From JABCPE02 sp963530895 (GTDB taxonomy: Bacteria; Bacteroidota; Bacteroidia; Flavobacteriales; Weeksellaceae): a stretch of DNA of 37,123 nucleotides. Position numbers and translations under genes: made by a program. The notes under the pieces are model-generated. The model searched no databases. It saw only the letters and a list, made by a program, of their open reading frames with translations, and was not told the origin of the DNA. Location of the stretch: contig CAUSFO010000009.1 in the NCBI GenBank assembly GCA_963530895.1, positions 1 to 37,123 of the forward strand, written 5' to 3'. Positions 7,995 to 15,664 of the stretch are shown here, one piece after another. The first letter of the stretch is position 1. The number at the start of each line of letters is the position of its first letter.

Positions 7995-8681
7995 ATGGCA
8001 CTTTCTTATAAAGTTATTTTTGAAAATAATAAAAAATGGGTGGAAGAAAAACTCGGTGAAGATGCTGATTTTTTCAAAAATCTAGCCAAAGAACAGAACC
8101 CAGAATACCTATACATAGGCTGCTCAGACAGCCGAGTAACTACAGAAGAACTCATGGGTCTAAAACCTGGTGAGGTTTTCGTACATAGAAATATTGCTAA
8201 TCTGGTAAATACATTGGATCTGAATGCAATATCCGCTATACAATACGCCGTAGAACACCTAAAAGTAAAACACATCATTGTCTGTGGACATTATGATTGT
8301 GGAGGAATAAAAGCGGCGATGAGTCCAGAAGATTTGGGACTACTGAATCCTTGGCTCAGAAATATCCGAGATATTTACAGACTTCACCGCATAGAACTAG
8401 ATGCCATAGCCGATGAAAAGGAACGAAACAACAGATTGGTAGAACTAAATGTGCAGGAACAGTGCATCAATGTCATCAAGCTTGCCTGCGTGCAGGAGCG
8501 ATATATCGTAGATGAATACCCTATCGTTCACGGATGGGTTTTTGATATTTCCACAGGGAAACTAAAAGACCTAAATTTAGATTTTAAAAACATCTTGAAA
8601 GATATTCAAGAAATCTACAATCTCACTGATTCTGAATGGGTAATGAGCCGAAAGCACAATAAAAATATCAAAAACGCATAA
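7995..8681 (+). CDS. Beta-class carbonic anhydrase
   Basis: 228 residues, typical for the bacterial beta class, which interconverts CO2 and bicarbonate in the cytoplasm with a zinc ion. The zinc and catalytic residues are visible: Cys43, Asp45 and Arg47 in GCSDSR, and His99 and Cys102 in HYDCGG. No signal peptide is present. It is the last gene of the antiporter - glycosyltransferase - acetyltransferase operon, starting 7 bases after the acetyltransferase. It converges on a SulP transporter gene across a shared terminator. Together with the antiporter at the head of the operon and the SulP protein opposite, it suggests a pH and bicarbonate handling neighbourhood, which is inference. Confidence 0.96.
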   Translation: MALSYKVIFENNKKWVEEKLGEDADFFKNLAKEQNPEYLYIGCSDSRVTTEELMGLKPGEVFVHRNIANLVNTLDLNAISAIQYAVEHLKVKHIIVCGHYDCGGIKAAMSPEDLGLLNPWLRNIRDIYRLHRIELDAIADEKERNNRLVELNVQEQCINVIKLACVQERYIVDEYPIVHGWVFDISTGKLKDLNLDFKNILKDIQEIYNLTDSEWVMSRKHNKNIKNA

Positions 8682-8684
8682 AAC

Positions 8685-8715
8685 AAAAATGCTGCAAAAT
8701 TTTGCAGCATTTTTT
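8685..8715. terminator. Bidirectional terminator between carbonic anhydrase and SulP genes
   Basis: A perfect 22-base dyad (ATGCTGCAAAA with its complement, 8689-8710) is flanked by five A on the left and five T on the right. A hairpin with a U tract therefore forms from either strand. It fills the 39-base gap between the two convergent genes. Confidence 0.88.
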
Positions 8716-8720
8716 ATATT

Positions 8721-10322
8721 TTAAAATGGATGTCTTTTTCCTTTTCTCAGTACAGAATCTTCAGAATCTCCTGATTTAGAGTGATTTTCTAATCCATTGA
8801 GGCTGATTTTCATTCCTGAAACATCCTCTTGAATTTTTTTCCATTTTTGGATGGTAGCAAGAGAAGTATGGTCTAATAATTCCAATTCTCCGAGATTAAA
8901 TCTCACTTCCTTGTATTTATTTAATGAATCTAAAAACTCTCCTAGTTTCATATTATTACTAAACAGAAGGCTTCCTTTCGCTTCTACTTCCGCTATTTCA
9001 GGGTCATTATTTACTGTATTCATATTCAAATGAAGGAAATCCTGAACCTTGGCACCATTCATCATATTGATAATGATTTTTAGTACAATCCCAAAAGCCA
9101 CACCTGCCAAAAGGTCTGTCAAAAGCGTAACTATCACTGTAGAAACAAAGATAACAAACTGCCCTTTTCCAATGTGGAAAATGTGTATAAATTCTCTTGG
9201 GTGAGCCAGATTAAACCCTACAAAAACCAGCATAGCAGAAAGTGCCGTGTTTGGTATCATCTCAATAAGCGGAACTGCGAATATCACCGCCAAAAGCATA
9301 AACAATCCATGGAAAAAATTCGCCCATCTTGTCACTGCTCCATTAGAAACATTGGCAGAACTTCTCGCCACCTCTGATATCATCGGCTGTCCGCCTACCA
9401 GTCCAGAAAGCACATTTCCGAAACCTACCGCAGAAAGGTCTTTATTAAAGTCTGATTTTCTTCTGTATGGGTCTACTAAATCTATCGCTTTGGCTGTCAA
9501 AAGAGATTCGATAGAACCAATTAGCAAAAACAAAATAACATACTGCACAAAAACACCTGTTTGAGTCCACATTCCAGAAAAATCTGCAACGAAAACTCCA
9601 TCTTTGAAAGTGTCAAAAATACTACCGATTTCCACCTTTTCGTTGGCACTCATTTCAAAATAAATTCCCATCGGAATTGCTACTAAAAGCACTACGAGCG
9701 GAGCTGGAATTTTCTTCACTATTGGGTTTTTAATCATTCCCATTCCAAAAAGAATCGCCAAACAAGTCAGCCCCAAAATCGTATTTTCTCTATCAGCGTT
9801 CATTATGCTGTTTGGCAAATGTTTTAGCAAATCTATCACGCCCATTCCTGCCAAATCATCAGGTTTAATCCCCAAAAGCAAGTGTAACTGCTTAGACATG
9901 ATGATAATTCCTATCGCTGCCAGCATTCCATGCACCGCCGCAGAAGGGAACAAGTCTGCATATTTACCCAGTTTCAGTAGCCCCATCACAATCTGGATAA
10001 CACCAGCCACCGTAATAGTCGCCACTGCCATTTTCCAGCCAGTTTCTCCACCGCCAAACGCCGCCACTGCTCCTGCACCTATGGAAATAAGTCCCGCCGC
10101 AGGCCCTTTGACAGATAGTCTAGAACCAGCAAAAAAACTAACCACTATTCCGCCAATAATCGCAGAAACAACCCCAAAAATCGGAGGAAAGTCTGCCGCT
10201 TTGGCAACTCCCATACTCAATGGTAATGCTAACAAAAATACCAAAAACCCAGCAAGTGCGTCTTTGGTAAAATTCTCTTTAAGACCTGCCAAACCATCAG
10301 CAGGAATCTTGTTTGAACTCAT
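8721..10322 (-). CDS. SulP-family (SLC26) anion transporter with STAS domain
   Basis: 533 residues. The first 400 or so are strongly hydrophobic (10-14 membrane segments) and carry SulP features: the N-terminal GLAGLKENFTKDALAGFLVF, GPAAGL near residue 74, and GGQPMISEVARSSANVSNGA, the family signature region. Residues of roughly 440-515 form a cytoplasmic STAS domain (GELELLDHTSLATIQKWKK). SulP proteins carry sulfate, bicarbonate or dicarboxylates across the inner membrane. The annotation 'sulfate permease' is common, but no sulfate-assimilation gene lies nearby and a carbonic anhydrase is directly opposite, which makes bicarbonate a fair alternative. A clear Bacteroidota promoter lies 65 bases upstream (10387-10417). 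Confidence 0.93.
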   Translation of the reverse strand: MSSNKIPADGLAGLKENFTKDALAGFLVFLLALPLSMGVAKAADFPPIFGVVSAIIGGIVVSFFAGSRLSVKGPAAGLISIGAGAVAAFGGGETGWKMAVATITVAGVIQIVMGLLKLGKYADLFPSAAVHGMLAAIGIIIMSKQLHLLLGIKPDDLAGMGVIDLLKHLPNSIMNADRENTILGLTCLAILFGMGMIKNPIVKKIPAPLVVLLVAIPMGIYFEMSANEKVEIGSIFDTFKDGVFVADFSGMWTQTGVFVQYVILFLLIGSIESLLTAKAIDLVDPYRRKSDFNKDLSAVGFGNVLSGLVGGQPMISEVARSSANVSNGAVTRWANFFHGLFMLLAVIFAVPLIEMIPNTALSAMLVFVGFNLAHPREFIHIFHIGKGQFVIFVSTVIVTLLTDLLAGVAFGIVLKIIINMMNGAKVQDFLHLNMNTVNNDPEIAEVEAKGSLLFSNNMKLGEFLDSLNKYKEVRFNLGELELLDHTSLATIQKWKKIQEDVSGMKISLNGLENHSKSGDSEDSVLRKGKRHPF

Positions 10323-10386
10323 CGTAAAAATCTATTTATAAAATTATATACCGTAAAAAAATATTTGCAAATGAAACGCAACGATA

Positions 10387-10417
10387 CAAATTTATATAAT
10401 TTTGATTTTTCAACAAA
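10387..10417 (-). promoter_or_regulatory. Promoter of the SulP gene, TTTG-N19-TAAATTTG
   Basis: On the minus strand a -33 box TTTG (10417-10414) and a -7 box TAAATTTG (10394-10387) are separated by exactly 19 bases, matching the Bacteroidota primary sigma consensus TTTG/TAnnTTTG. The start point would fall near 10381, giving a leader of about 58 nt. A small dyad ATTTGCAAAT (10363-10372) lies in that leader. Confidence 0.75.
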
Positions 10418-10424
10418 TTTTTTC

Positions 10425-10940
10425 TTAATTTTTATTTAAAAATCTTTCAAAAAACAATCTTTGCGAAGGAAAAGCAATATCTTCCAGCTGGATGTTTTCT
10501 TTCTTAACCCAAACAGTTTCAGCTATTTCCGATTTTTCTAAATTGACAGAAAATTTTTCTTCCACACGATATTCAAAAAACAAATCCAGCGTATTATAGT
10601 CTATTCCTTTGTAATGATAGATATTCGGCAGACTCATCAAAAACCTAAGTTTTCCTGTGTCTATTTCTATATCCAGCTCCTCTTTCAGTTCCCGAAAACA
10701 GGTAAATTCTGCACTTTCATGAGGGTCTGTGAAACCTCCCGCCAAATCTAGTTTTCCTTTAGCTGGGTCTTGATTTCTCTTGGTCAGTAAAATTTCATCT
10801 CCACAGATGACAACCACAGCTACCGCCGCTGCACAATTATGATACAAAACGAAATCACACTCTGGGCAGTTCCATGTTTTTCCTTGTTCCCAGCAGAGTG
10901 ATTTTTTTCCACATTTTGGGCAAAAATTTAATTCATTCAT
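10425..10940 (-). CDS. Nudix hydrolase with N-terminal zinc ribbon
   Basis: 171 residues. An N-terminal zinc ribbon holds Cys7, Cys10, Cys25 and Cys28 (FCPKCG and WNCPECDF). The Nudix box follows at residues 69-91, with Gly69, Glu75, Arg83-Glu84 and Glu87-Glu88; the usual Gly near its end is Asp90. Nudix enzymes cleave nucleoside diphosphates linked to another group, using Mg2+ bound by the REXXEE glutamates. The ribbon-plus-Nudix layout resembles NudC-type NADH or RNA-cap hydrolases, but this protein is shorter and lacks a separate N-terminal domain, so the substrate is open. It starts 4 bases after the xerD stop, at the end of an operon that also holds a dCMP deaminase, which points to nucleotide pool work. 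Confidence 0.9.
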   Translation of the reverse strand: MNELNFCPKCGKKSLCWEQGKTWNCPECDFVLYHNCAAAVAVVVICGDEILLTKRNQDPAKGKLDLAGGFTDPHESAEFTCFRELKEELDIEIDTGKLRFLMSLPNIYHYKGIDYNTLDLFFEYRVEEKFSVNLEKSEIAETVWVKKENIQLEDIAFPSQRLFFERFLNKN

Positions 10941-10944
10941 TTTT

Positions 10945-11847
10945 CTATTGATTTCTTGGGTGATATTTTAAAATCGTTTCGTGAAGTTCTTCCGTATTCA
11001 GATGGGTATAAATCTCCGTGGTGGTAATGCTGGAATGCCCAAGCATCTCCTGTATAAACCGTAAATCCGCTCCATTCTGAAGAAGATGAGTCGCAAAAGA
11101 GTGGCGAAAAGTGTGTGGCGAAATATTTTTCTGAATGCCTACTTTTCTCACTATTTCCTTTATGATAAGGAAAACCATCTGCCGAGAAATCTGCGCTCCT
11201 CTGCTGTTTAAGAATAAAATATCGGAATGTTTGGGATTTATTTTTTGTTTGCTTCGGATGTTATTGATGTAGTTTTTAATGAAATCTGCTGTATAATCAG
11301 CCAACGGAACAAAGCGAACCTTGTCGCCTTTCCCTTGTATTTTGAGGTAATTTTCTTTAAAATTAATATTTGAAATCTGAAGCTCCGTAAGCTCCGAAAC
11401 GCGCAGCCCACAGCCATACAAAACCTCTATCATACAGCGGTTTCTCTTTGCTAAATCGGTTTTTTCTTCCGTTGCAGAAATTAGTTTTTCTATTTCTTCC
11501 AAAGACAATGTATCGGGCAGATAAAGCCCTAATTTAGGCGTTTCTAAAAGAGCGGAAGGATTATCCTCGCGAAGTTCATCTTCCAGCAAAAAACTGAAAA
11601 ATCCTTTAATGGAAGAAATCCACCTTGCCTGTGTCCTTTCGCTGTAATTGATTTTTGATACTTGATAAAGAAACTCCTGCAAATGCTCATAAGAAATAGT
11701 AATGGGCATAATGTTCATCAGGTTCTGCTCCGCAAAATTTTGTAATTTTTGCAGGTCCGAAACATATGCTTCAATGGTGTTTTCTGAAGCATTTTTCTCA
11801 AACCTCAGATAATTAGCATAGTTTTCAATAGCTTCATTCCAAGTCAT
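10945..11847 (-). CDS. xerD: Tyrosine recombinase XerD
   Basis: 300 residues, the usual length of the Xer recombinases that resolve chromosome dimers at dif with FtsK. The N-terminal SAM-like core-binding domain covers residues 1-90 or so and the catalytic domain the rest. The full catalytic set is visible: Arg149 (GLRVSEL), Lys173 (QGKGDK), His245 and Arg248 (HTFRHSFATH), His271 (GHSSITTTEIYTH) and the nucleophile Tyr280. Nothing next to it looks like an integrated element, so a housekeeping role fits better than phage integration. XerC cannot be wholly excluded by eye. It overlaps the upstream deaminase gene by 14 bases and is followed after 4 bases by the Nudix gene. Confidence 0.93.
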   Translation of the reverse strand: MTWNEAIENYANYLRFEKNASENTIEAYVSDLQKLQNFAEQNLMNIMPITISYEHLQEFLYQVSKINYSERTQARWISSIKGFFSFLLEDELREDNPSALLETPKLGLYLPDTLSLEEIEKLISATEEKTDLAKRNRCMIEVLYGCGLRVSELTELQISNINFKENYLKIQGKGDKVRFVPLADYTADFIKNYINNIRSKQKINPKHSDILFLNSRGAQISRQMVFLIIKEIVRKVGIQKNISPHTFRHSFATHLLQNGADLRFIQEMLGHSSITTTEIYTHLNTEELHETILKYHPRNQ

Positions 11848-12268
11848 TCTCTAATTCTTCCTTAGATATTTTTAGTATTTCAACACCCGCATCTTTCAGG
11901 AACGAAAGTCCTTCATTATCAGAATAATCCTGTATATACACCACTCTTTTTATCCCAGACTGGAAAATCAGTTTGCTGCACTCTTTACATGGCGAAAGAG
12001 TAAGATACAATGTTGCTCCTTCGCAGGACTGTGTGCTTCGGGATATTTTCAGAATGGCATTTGCCTCTGCATGGAGAACATACCATTTGGTTTGATTATT
12101 CTCATCTTCGCAGCAGTTTTCAAAACCAGAAGGCGTGCCGTTATACCCATCAGAGATGATGGTTCTGTCCTTCACGATGAGCGCCCCTACCCGCTTTCTT
12201 TTGCAATAGGAAAGTTTCGCCCATTCCAGAGCCATTTTTAGGTAGGCAACATCATATTTATTGTACAT
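11834..12268 (-). CDS. dCMP deaminase family protein
   Basis: 144 residues of the cytidine/deoxycytidylate deaminase fold. The zinc-binding and catalytic motif is complete: His66-Ala-Glu68 (HAEANAI) and Cys94 and Cys97 (SPCKECSKL). The region SDGYNGTPSGFENC (39-52) matches the substrate loop of dCMP deaminases and ComEB-like proteins. The enzyme would turn dCMP into dUMP in the cytoplasm, feeding thymidylate synthesis. It begins 20 bases after thiL, and its 3' end overlaps the start of xerD by 14 bases, so translation of the two is probably coupled. No membrane segment or DNA-uptake partner gene is near, so competence is not supported. Confidence 0.93.
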   Translation of the reverse strand: MYNKYDVAYLKMALEWAKLSYCKRKRVGALIVKDRTIISDGYNGTPSGFENCCEDENNQTKWYVLHAEANAILKISRSTQSCEGATLYLTLSPCKECSKLIFQSGIKRVVYIQDYSDNEGLSFLKDAGVEILKISKEELENDLE

Positions 12269-12288
12269 ATTTTTAGTCTTAATTCTGG

Positions 12289-13356
12289 TTAATCCGTTTT
12301 CTTTTTACTTTTTAAATAAGCATCCCAGCCCTGCGCTGTAAGTTCGGCAAGTTCATTAGACCCTCTGAGAACCAAATAATTCCCCTGCTCTTCCTCCACA
12401 GCATGCCCGATGATGGTAAAATCTGGATTGTTTTTAATTTTATCAAAATCACTTTGAGATATAGTAAACAGCAGTTCATAGTCCTCTCCCCCATTCAGTG
12501 CTGTCATCATAGGATTGAGATTAAACTCATCTGCTGTGCTTATGGTAAGCTCATCCATCGGTATTTTTTCCTCATAAATCCTAAAACCAACCTTTGACCT
12601 ATCAGAAAGATGCAGAACTTCTGATGCCAGCCCGTCGGAAATGTCTATCATAGAGGTAGGTTTCACGCCCAGCTCTTCTAAAATTCCTTTAATATCTGCT
12701 CGCGCCTCTGGTTTTAGCTGGCGTTCCAAAATATAGTCATACCCTTCCATCTCTGGCTGCATATTAGGATTTTTGAGATAAACAGAATGCTCCCTCTCCA
12801 AAATCTGCAAGCCCATATACGCTCCTCCTAAATCACCAGTAACTACCAGTAAATCATTTGGTTTCGCTCCATTTCGGCTGATAATTTTTTCAGAACTTTC
12901 CAGTCCTACCGCAGTGACATTGATTACCAGCCCTGTCTGTGAACTGGTAGTATCGCCACCTACTAAATCTACCTTGTATCGTCGGCATGCCAGCTGAACT
13001 CCTGCATAAATTTCCTCCAAAGCCTCCACAGGAAAGCGATTAGAAACGGCTACCGAAATCATAATCTGAGTAGGAACAGCATTCATAGCGACAATATCAC
13101 TGATTCCCGCCACTACCGCCTTATAACCTAGATGTTTCAGAGGAACATATCCTAAATTAAAATCCACTCCTTCCGTAAACATATCGGTGCTGACAAGAAC
13201 TTTTTTCCCTTCAGCATTGATAACGGCTGCATCATCTCCCACACCCAATTCTGTAGAAGTATTTTCAATAGGAAAAAACTGCGTCAGATGTTTTATAAGC
13301 CCAAATTCGCCTAATGCAGAAATAGGAGTAAGTTCTTGATTTTTATTTTCAAACAT
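12289..13356 (-). CDS. thiL: Thiamine-monophosphate kinase ThiL
   Basis: 355 residues from the chosen ATG at 13356 (MFENKNQELTPIS). The enzyme phosphorylates thiamine monophosphate to the active cofactor thiamine diphosphate. The conserved pieces of the PurM/AIR-synthase-like fold are visible: GVGDDAAVI, the ATP/Mg motif VGGDTTSS, DISDGLASEVLHL and LNGGEDYELLF. An in-frame TTG at 13380 would add eight residues (starting MWLKLPKI), but that codon overlaps a -7 box TACCTTTG (13385-13378). The transcript would then start downstream of it, so the ATG is preferred. It is the first gene of the operon thiL - dCMP deaminase - xerD - Nudix. No thiamine riboswitch or other thiamine genes are in view. 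Confidence 0.95.
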   Translation of the reverse strand: MFENKNQELTPISALGEFGLIKHLTQFFPIENTSTELGVGDDAAVINAEGKKVLVSTDMFTEGVDFNLGYVPLKHLGYKAVVAGISDIVAMNAVPTQIMISVAVSNRFPVEALEEIYAGVQLACRRYKVDLVGGDTTSSQTGLVINVTAVGLESSEKIISRNGAKPNDLLVVTGDLGGAYMGLQILEREHSVYLKNPNMQPEMEGYDYILERQLKPEARADIKGILEELGVKPTSMIDISDGLASEVLHLSDRSKVGFRIYEEKIPMDELTISTADEFNLNPMMTALNGGEDYELLFTISQSDFDKIKNNPDFTIIGHAVEEEQGNYLVLRGSNELAELTAQGWDAYLKSKKKTD

Positions 13357-13377
13357 AATTTTTGGTAATTTTAGCCA

Positions 13378-13385
13378 CAAAGGTA
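13378..13385 (-). promoter_or_regulatory. -7 promoter box TACCTTTG of the thiL operon
   Basis: The minus-strand sequence TACCTTTG matches the Bacteroidota -7 box TAnnTTTG. The expected -33 TTTG is not at 19 bases; the nearest TTTG elements are at spacings of 14 and 24 within a T-rich run. The predicted start near 13371 would give a leader of about 15 nt to the thiL ATG. Confidence 0.5.
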
Positions 13386-13579
13386 GTAAATCTCAACATC
13401 AAAAAAAGACAAAATCCAGAAATGAACCCTTTATTTAATCTTGATTGTTTCAGTTTTTCTAATTCTCTGATTGTTTCTTTTTCAGAAAAAGACCCTTCTC
13501 ACTTTTTCCATCAAAACTAACAAAAATTTTATATTTTGAAAGTTTTTGTTAATTTTAAACCCATTAAAAATCATATCTC

Positions 13580-15577
13580 ATGAATTTAAAGTATACAGCA
13601 TTAGCTATCGCCGCTCCTCTGTTGATGAACGCACAGGAAGTGATGACACCAGAAACCCTCTGGAAGCTAAGGAAAATAAGCGTTCAAGGAGCTTCTCCAG
13701 ACCATTCATTGGTTGTTTACAGAACCAGCCAGACTGATTTGAAGACAGAAAAAAATGTTCATAAAACCTATTTGCTAAACACATCTTCCTCTCAAAGTGT
13801 TCCATTTGATTTAGGGAAAAAATCTTTTATCCAATGGGATAAAAACGGAATTTATGCCCTTGAAGATGGTAAAATCTACCGTTCCAATGACAATGGGAAA
13901 TCTTGGAAAGAGTTCTATACCATTGGGAAAGATGCCCAAAATATTAAGGTTTCTCCCGATGGACAAAAAGTGGCTTTTAGTAGAGAAGTTCAGTTAGAAA
14001 AAATCTACAGCAAAGATAAATACAGCGATGTTCCTAACTCCTCTGCACAAGTCTACACAGACCTAAACCACCGCCACTGGGACACTTGGTATGCAGGGAA
14101 ATACAATCATATTTTCGTAGTTAGTGTTAAAGAAAATCCTAACACAGCCAAAGATTTACTAGAAGGAAAAGCCTATGACTCTCCTCAAAAGCCTTTCGGT
14201 GGAGGGGAAGATTTCATTTGGTCACCTGATGCTAAACACATCATCTATGTTACTAAGGCAAAAACTGGAAAAGAGTATGCTGTCAGCACCAATACAGACA
14301 TATTCCTATACGAGCTGGAAACAGGAAAAACCAGCAATCTTACAGAAGGAATGATGGGATACGATATGAACCCTAAATTCAGCCCAAATGGGAAATATCT
14401 TCTTTGGCAAAGTATGGCAAGAGATGGCTATGAAGCCGATAAAAACGATATCTATGTGATGGATTGGGGAAATAGAAGTAAAACCAATCTTACTAAAAAC
14501 TGGGATGACAGCGTAACGGGAGATGTCTTCTGGGCTAATGACTCTCAGAATATCTATTTCACGGCTGCTTTCAGAGGAACTAAGCAGTTATTTACTGTTA
14601 ATCAAAACAAAACCGTAAAACAAGTTACAAAAGGAAATTTTGATGTAAATGCTGTTTTTGCACAAAATAAAAATTCACTTTTAGTGAATAGAAATGATGC
14701 TTTCCACAGCCCAGAACTCTATTCTGTAGATTTAAAAAATGGAAAAATGAAGCAGGTAACTGATGTCAATGCTGATTTTTACCAAAAACTAAAATTAGGT
14801 CATTCTGAACTGAAAATGGTAAAAACTACCGATGGCAAGGAAATGGGCGTATGGTTCCACTACCCATCAAATTTTGACCCAAACAAAAAATATCCTGCAC
14901 TTCTATACTGCCAAGGAGGCCCGCAGTCTGCTCTTACGCCATATTTCAGCCTAAGATGGAATTTTTCACTAATGACTGCTAATGACTATATCGTAATCGC
15001 TCCTAACCGTAGGGGTATGCCAGGATGGGGAACAAAATGGAATGAACAAATCAGCCAAGACTGGGGAGGACAATCTATCCAAGACTACCTATCCGCAGCA
15101 GACTTCGCGAAAGAACTTCCATATATAGACAAGGACAGAATGGGTGCTGTGGGAGCTAGCTACGGAGGTTATTCTGTACTGATGCTGGCTGGAGTCCACC
15201 AAAACAGATTCAAAACTTTCATTTCTCACAATGGGCTTTTTGATACTAAATCTTGGTATGGTACTACCGAAGAGCTTTGGTTTGCAAATTGGGATATGGG
15301 AGGCTCTCCTTGGGACAATCCTTCTTCAAAATCCTACACTAAATTCAATCCGAGCAGCTATGTGAACAACTGGAATACGCCAATAATGATTATTCAAGGA
15401 AATATGGATTTCAGAGTTCCCTATGAGCAGGGACAACAAGCATTCCAAGTAGCTAGGCTTAAGAACATCAAATCCAAATTTTTATACTTCCCAGATGAAA
15501 ACCACTGGGTACTCAAACCTCAGAATGCCTTAGTATGGCAGCGAGAGTTCTTTAGTTGGTTAAAGGAGACTTTATAA
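13580..15577 (+). CDS. Secreted S9-family (prolyl oligopeptidase family) serine peptidase
   Basis: 665 residues with an N-terminal signal peptide (MNLKYTALAIAAPLLMNAQE, cleavage probably near residue 18-19), so it acts in the periplasm or outside. Residues up to about 410 have beta-propeller-type repeats (FSPNGKYLLWQS, WSPDAKHIIYVT, VSPDGQKVAFSR), which in this family gate access to the active site. The C-terminal alpha/beta hydrolase domain has the catalytic triad Ser527 (GASYGGYS), Asp610 (NMDFRVPYEQG) and His642 (ENHWVL). Such enzymes cleave short peptides, often as dipeptidyl or acylaminoacyl peptidases, and are numerous in Flavobacteriia that feed on protein. The exact specificity is not readable. 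The gene is divergent from thiL, with 199 bases between them, and stands alone between that and the ribosomal cluster. Confidence 0.94.
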   Translation: MNLKYTALAIAAPLLMNAQEVMTPETLWKLRKISVQGASPDHSLVVYRTSQTDLKTEKNVHKTYLLNTSSSQSVPFDLGKKSFIQWDKNGIYALEDGKIYRSNDNGKSWKEFYTIGKDAQNIKVSPDGQKVAFSREVQLEKIYSKDKYSDVPNSSAQVYTDLNHRHWDTWYAGKYNHIFVVSVKENPNTAKDLLEGKAYDSPQKPFGGGEDFIWSPDAKHIIYVTKAKTGKEYAVSTNTDIFLYELETGKTSNLTEGMMGYDMNPKFSPNGKYLLWQSMARDGYEADKNDIYVMDWGNRSKTNLTKNWDDSVTGDVFWANDSQNIYFTAAFRGTKQLFTVNQNKTVKQVTKGNFDVNAVFAQNKNSLLVNRNDAFHSPELYSVDLKNGKMKQVTDVNADFYQKLKLGHSELKMVKTTDGKEMGVWFHYPSNFDPNKKYPALLYCQGGPQSALTPYFSLRWNFSLMTANDYIVIAPNRRGMPGWGTKWNEQISQDWGGQSIQDYLSAADFAKELPYIDKDRMGAVGASYGGYSVLMLAGVHQNRFKTFISHNGLFDTKSWYGTTEELWFANWDMGGSPWDNPSSKSYTKFNPSSYVNNWNTPIMIIQGNMDFRVPYEQGQQAFQVARLKNIKSKFLYFPDENHWVLKPQNALVWQREFFSWLKETL

Positions 15578-15595
15578 AGTCTCCTTTCTTTTTTT
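15562..15595 (+). terminator. Terminator overlapping the stop codon of the S9 peptidase gene
   Basis: A perfect 26-base dyad (arms AAAGGAGACTTTA at 15562-15574 and its complement at 15575-15587) is followed by CTTTTTTTT. The TAA stop at 15575-15577 lies inside the stem, so the last codons of the peptidase form part of the terminator. Confidence 0.85.
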
Positions 15596-15607
15596 ATCAT
15601 CAAAATT

Positions 15608-15646
15608 AAAATAGTCCTTACCTATAATGATAAGGACTATTTTTTA
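15608..15646 (-). terminator. Terminator of the ribosomal cluster after rplQ
   Basis: A 13-bp perfect stem (AAAATAGTCCTTA at 15608-15620 and its complement at 15631-15643) encloses a 10-base loop. It begins about 20 bases after the rplQ stop on the minus strand. T-rich runs on both sides mean that it could also stop transcripts that pass the preceding plus-strand terminator. Confidence 0.82.
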
Positions 15647-15664
15647 TAGTTAGTTGTAAAAAAC

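Noticed and set aside
10945..11847. XerD-like recombinase as a sign of an integrated element
   Set aside because: It has the full length and motifs of housekeeping Xer proteins and lies in an operon with metabolic genes; no attachment site or phage genes were seen nearby.
13476..13492. Dyad TCTTTTTC-A-GAAAAAGA between thiL and the peptidase gene
   Set aside because: The one-base loop cannot form an RNA hairpin, and the simple A/T content makes chance likely.
13421..13519. Short frame of 32 codons (MNPLFNLDCFSF...) between thiL and the S9 peptidase gene
   Set aside because: Too short, with no family match or ribosome-binding cue; the region fits an AT-rich divergent control region.
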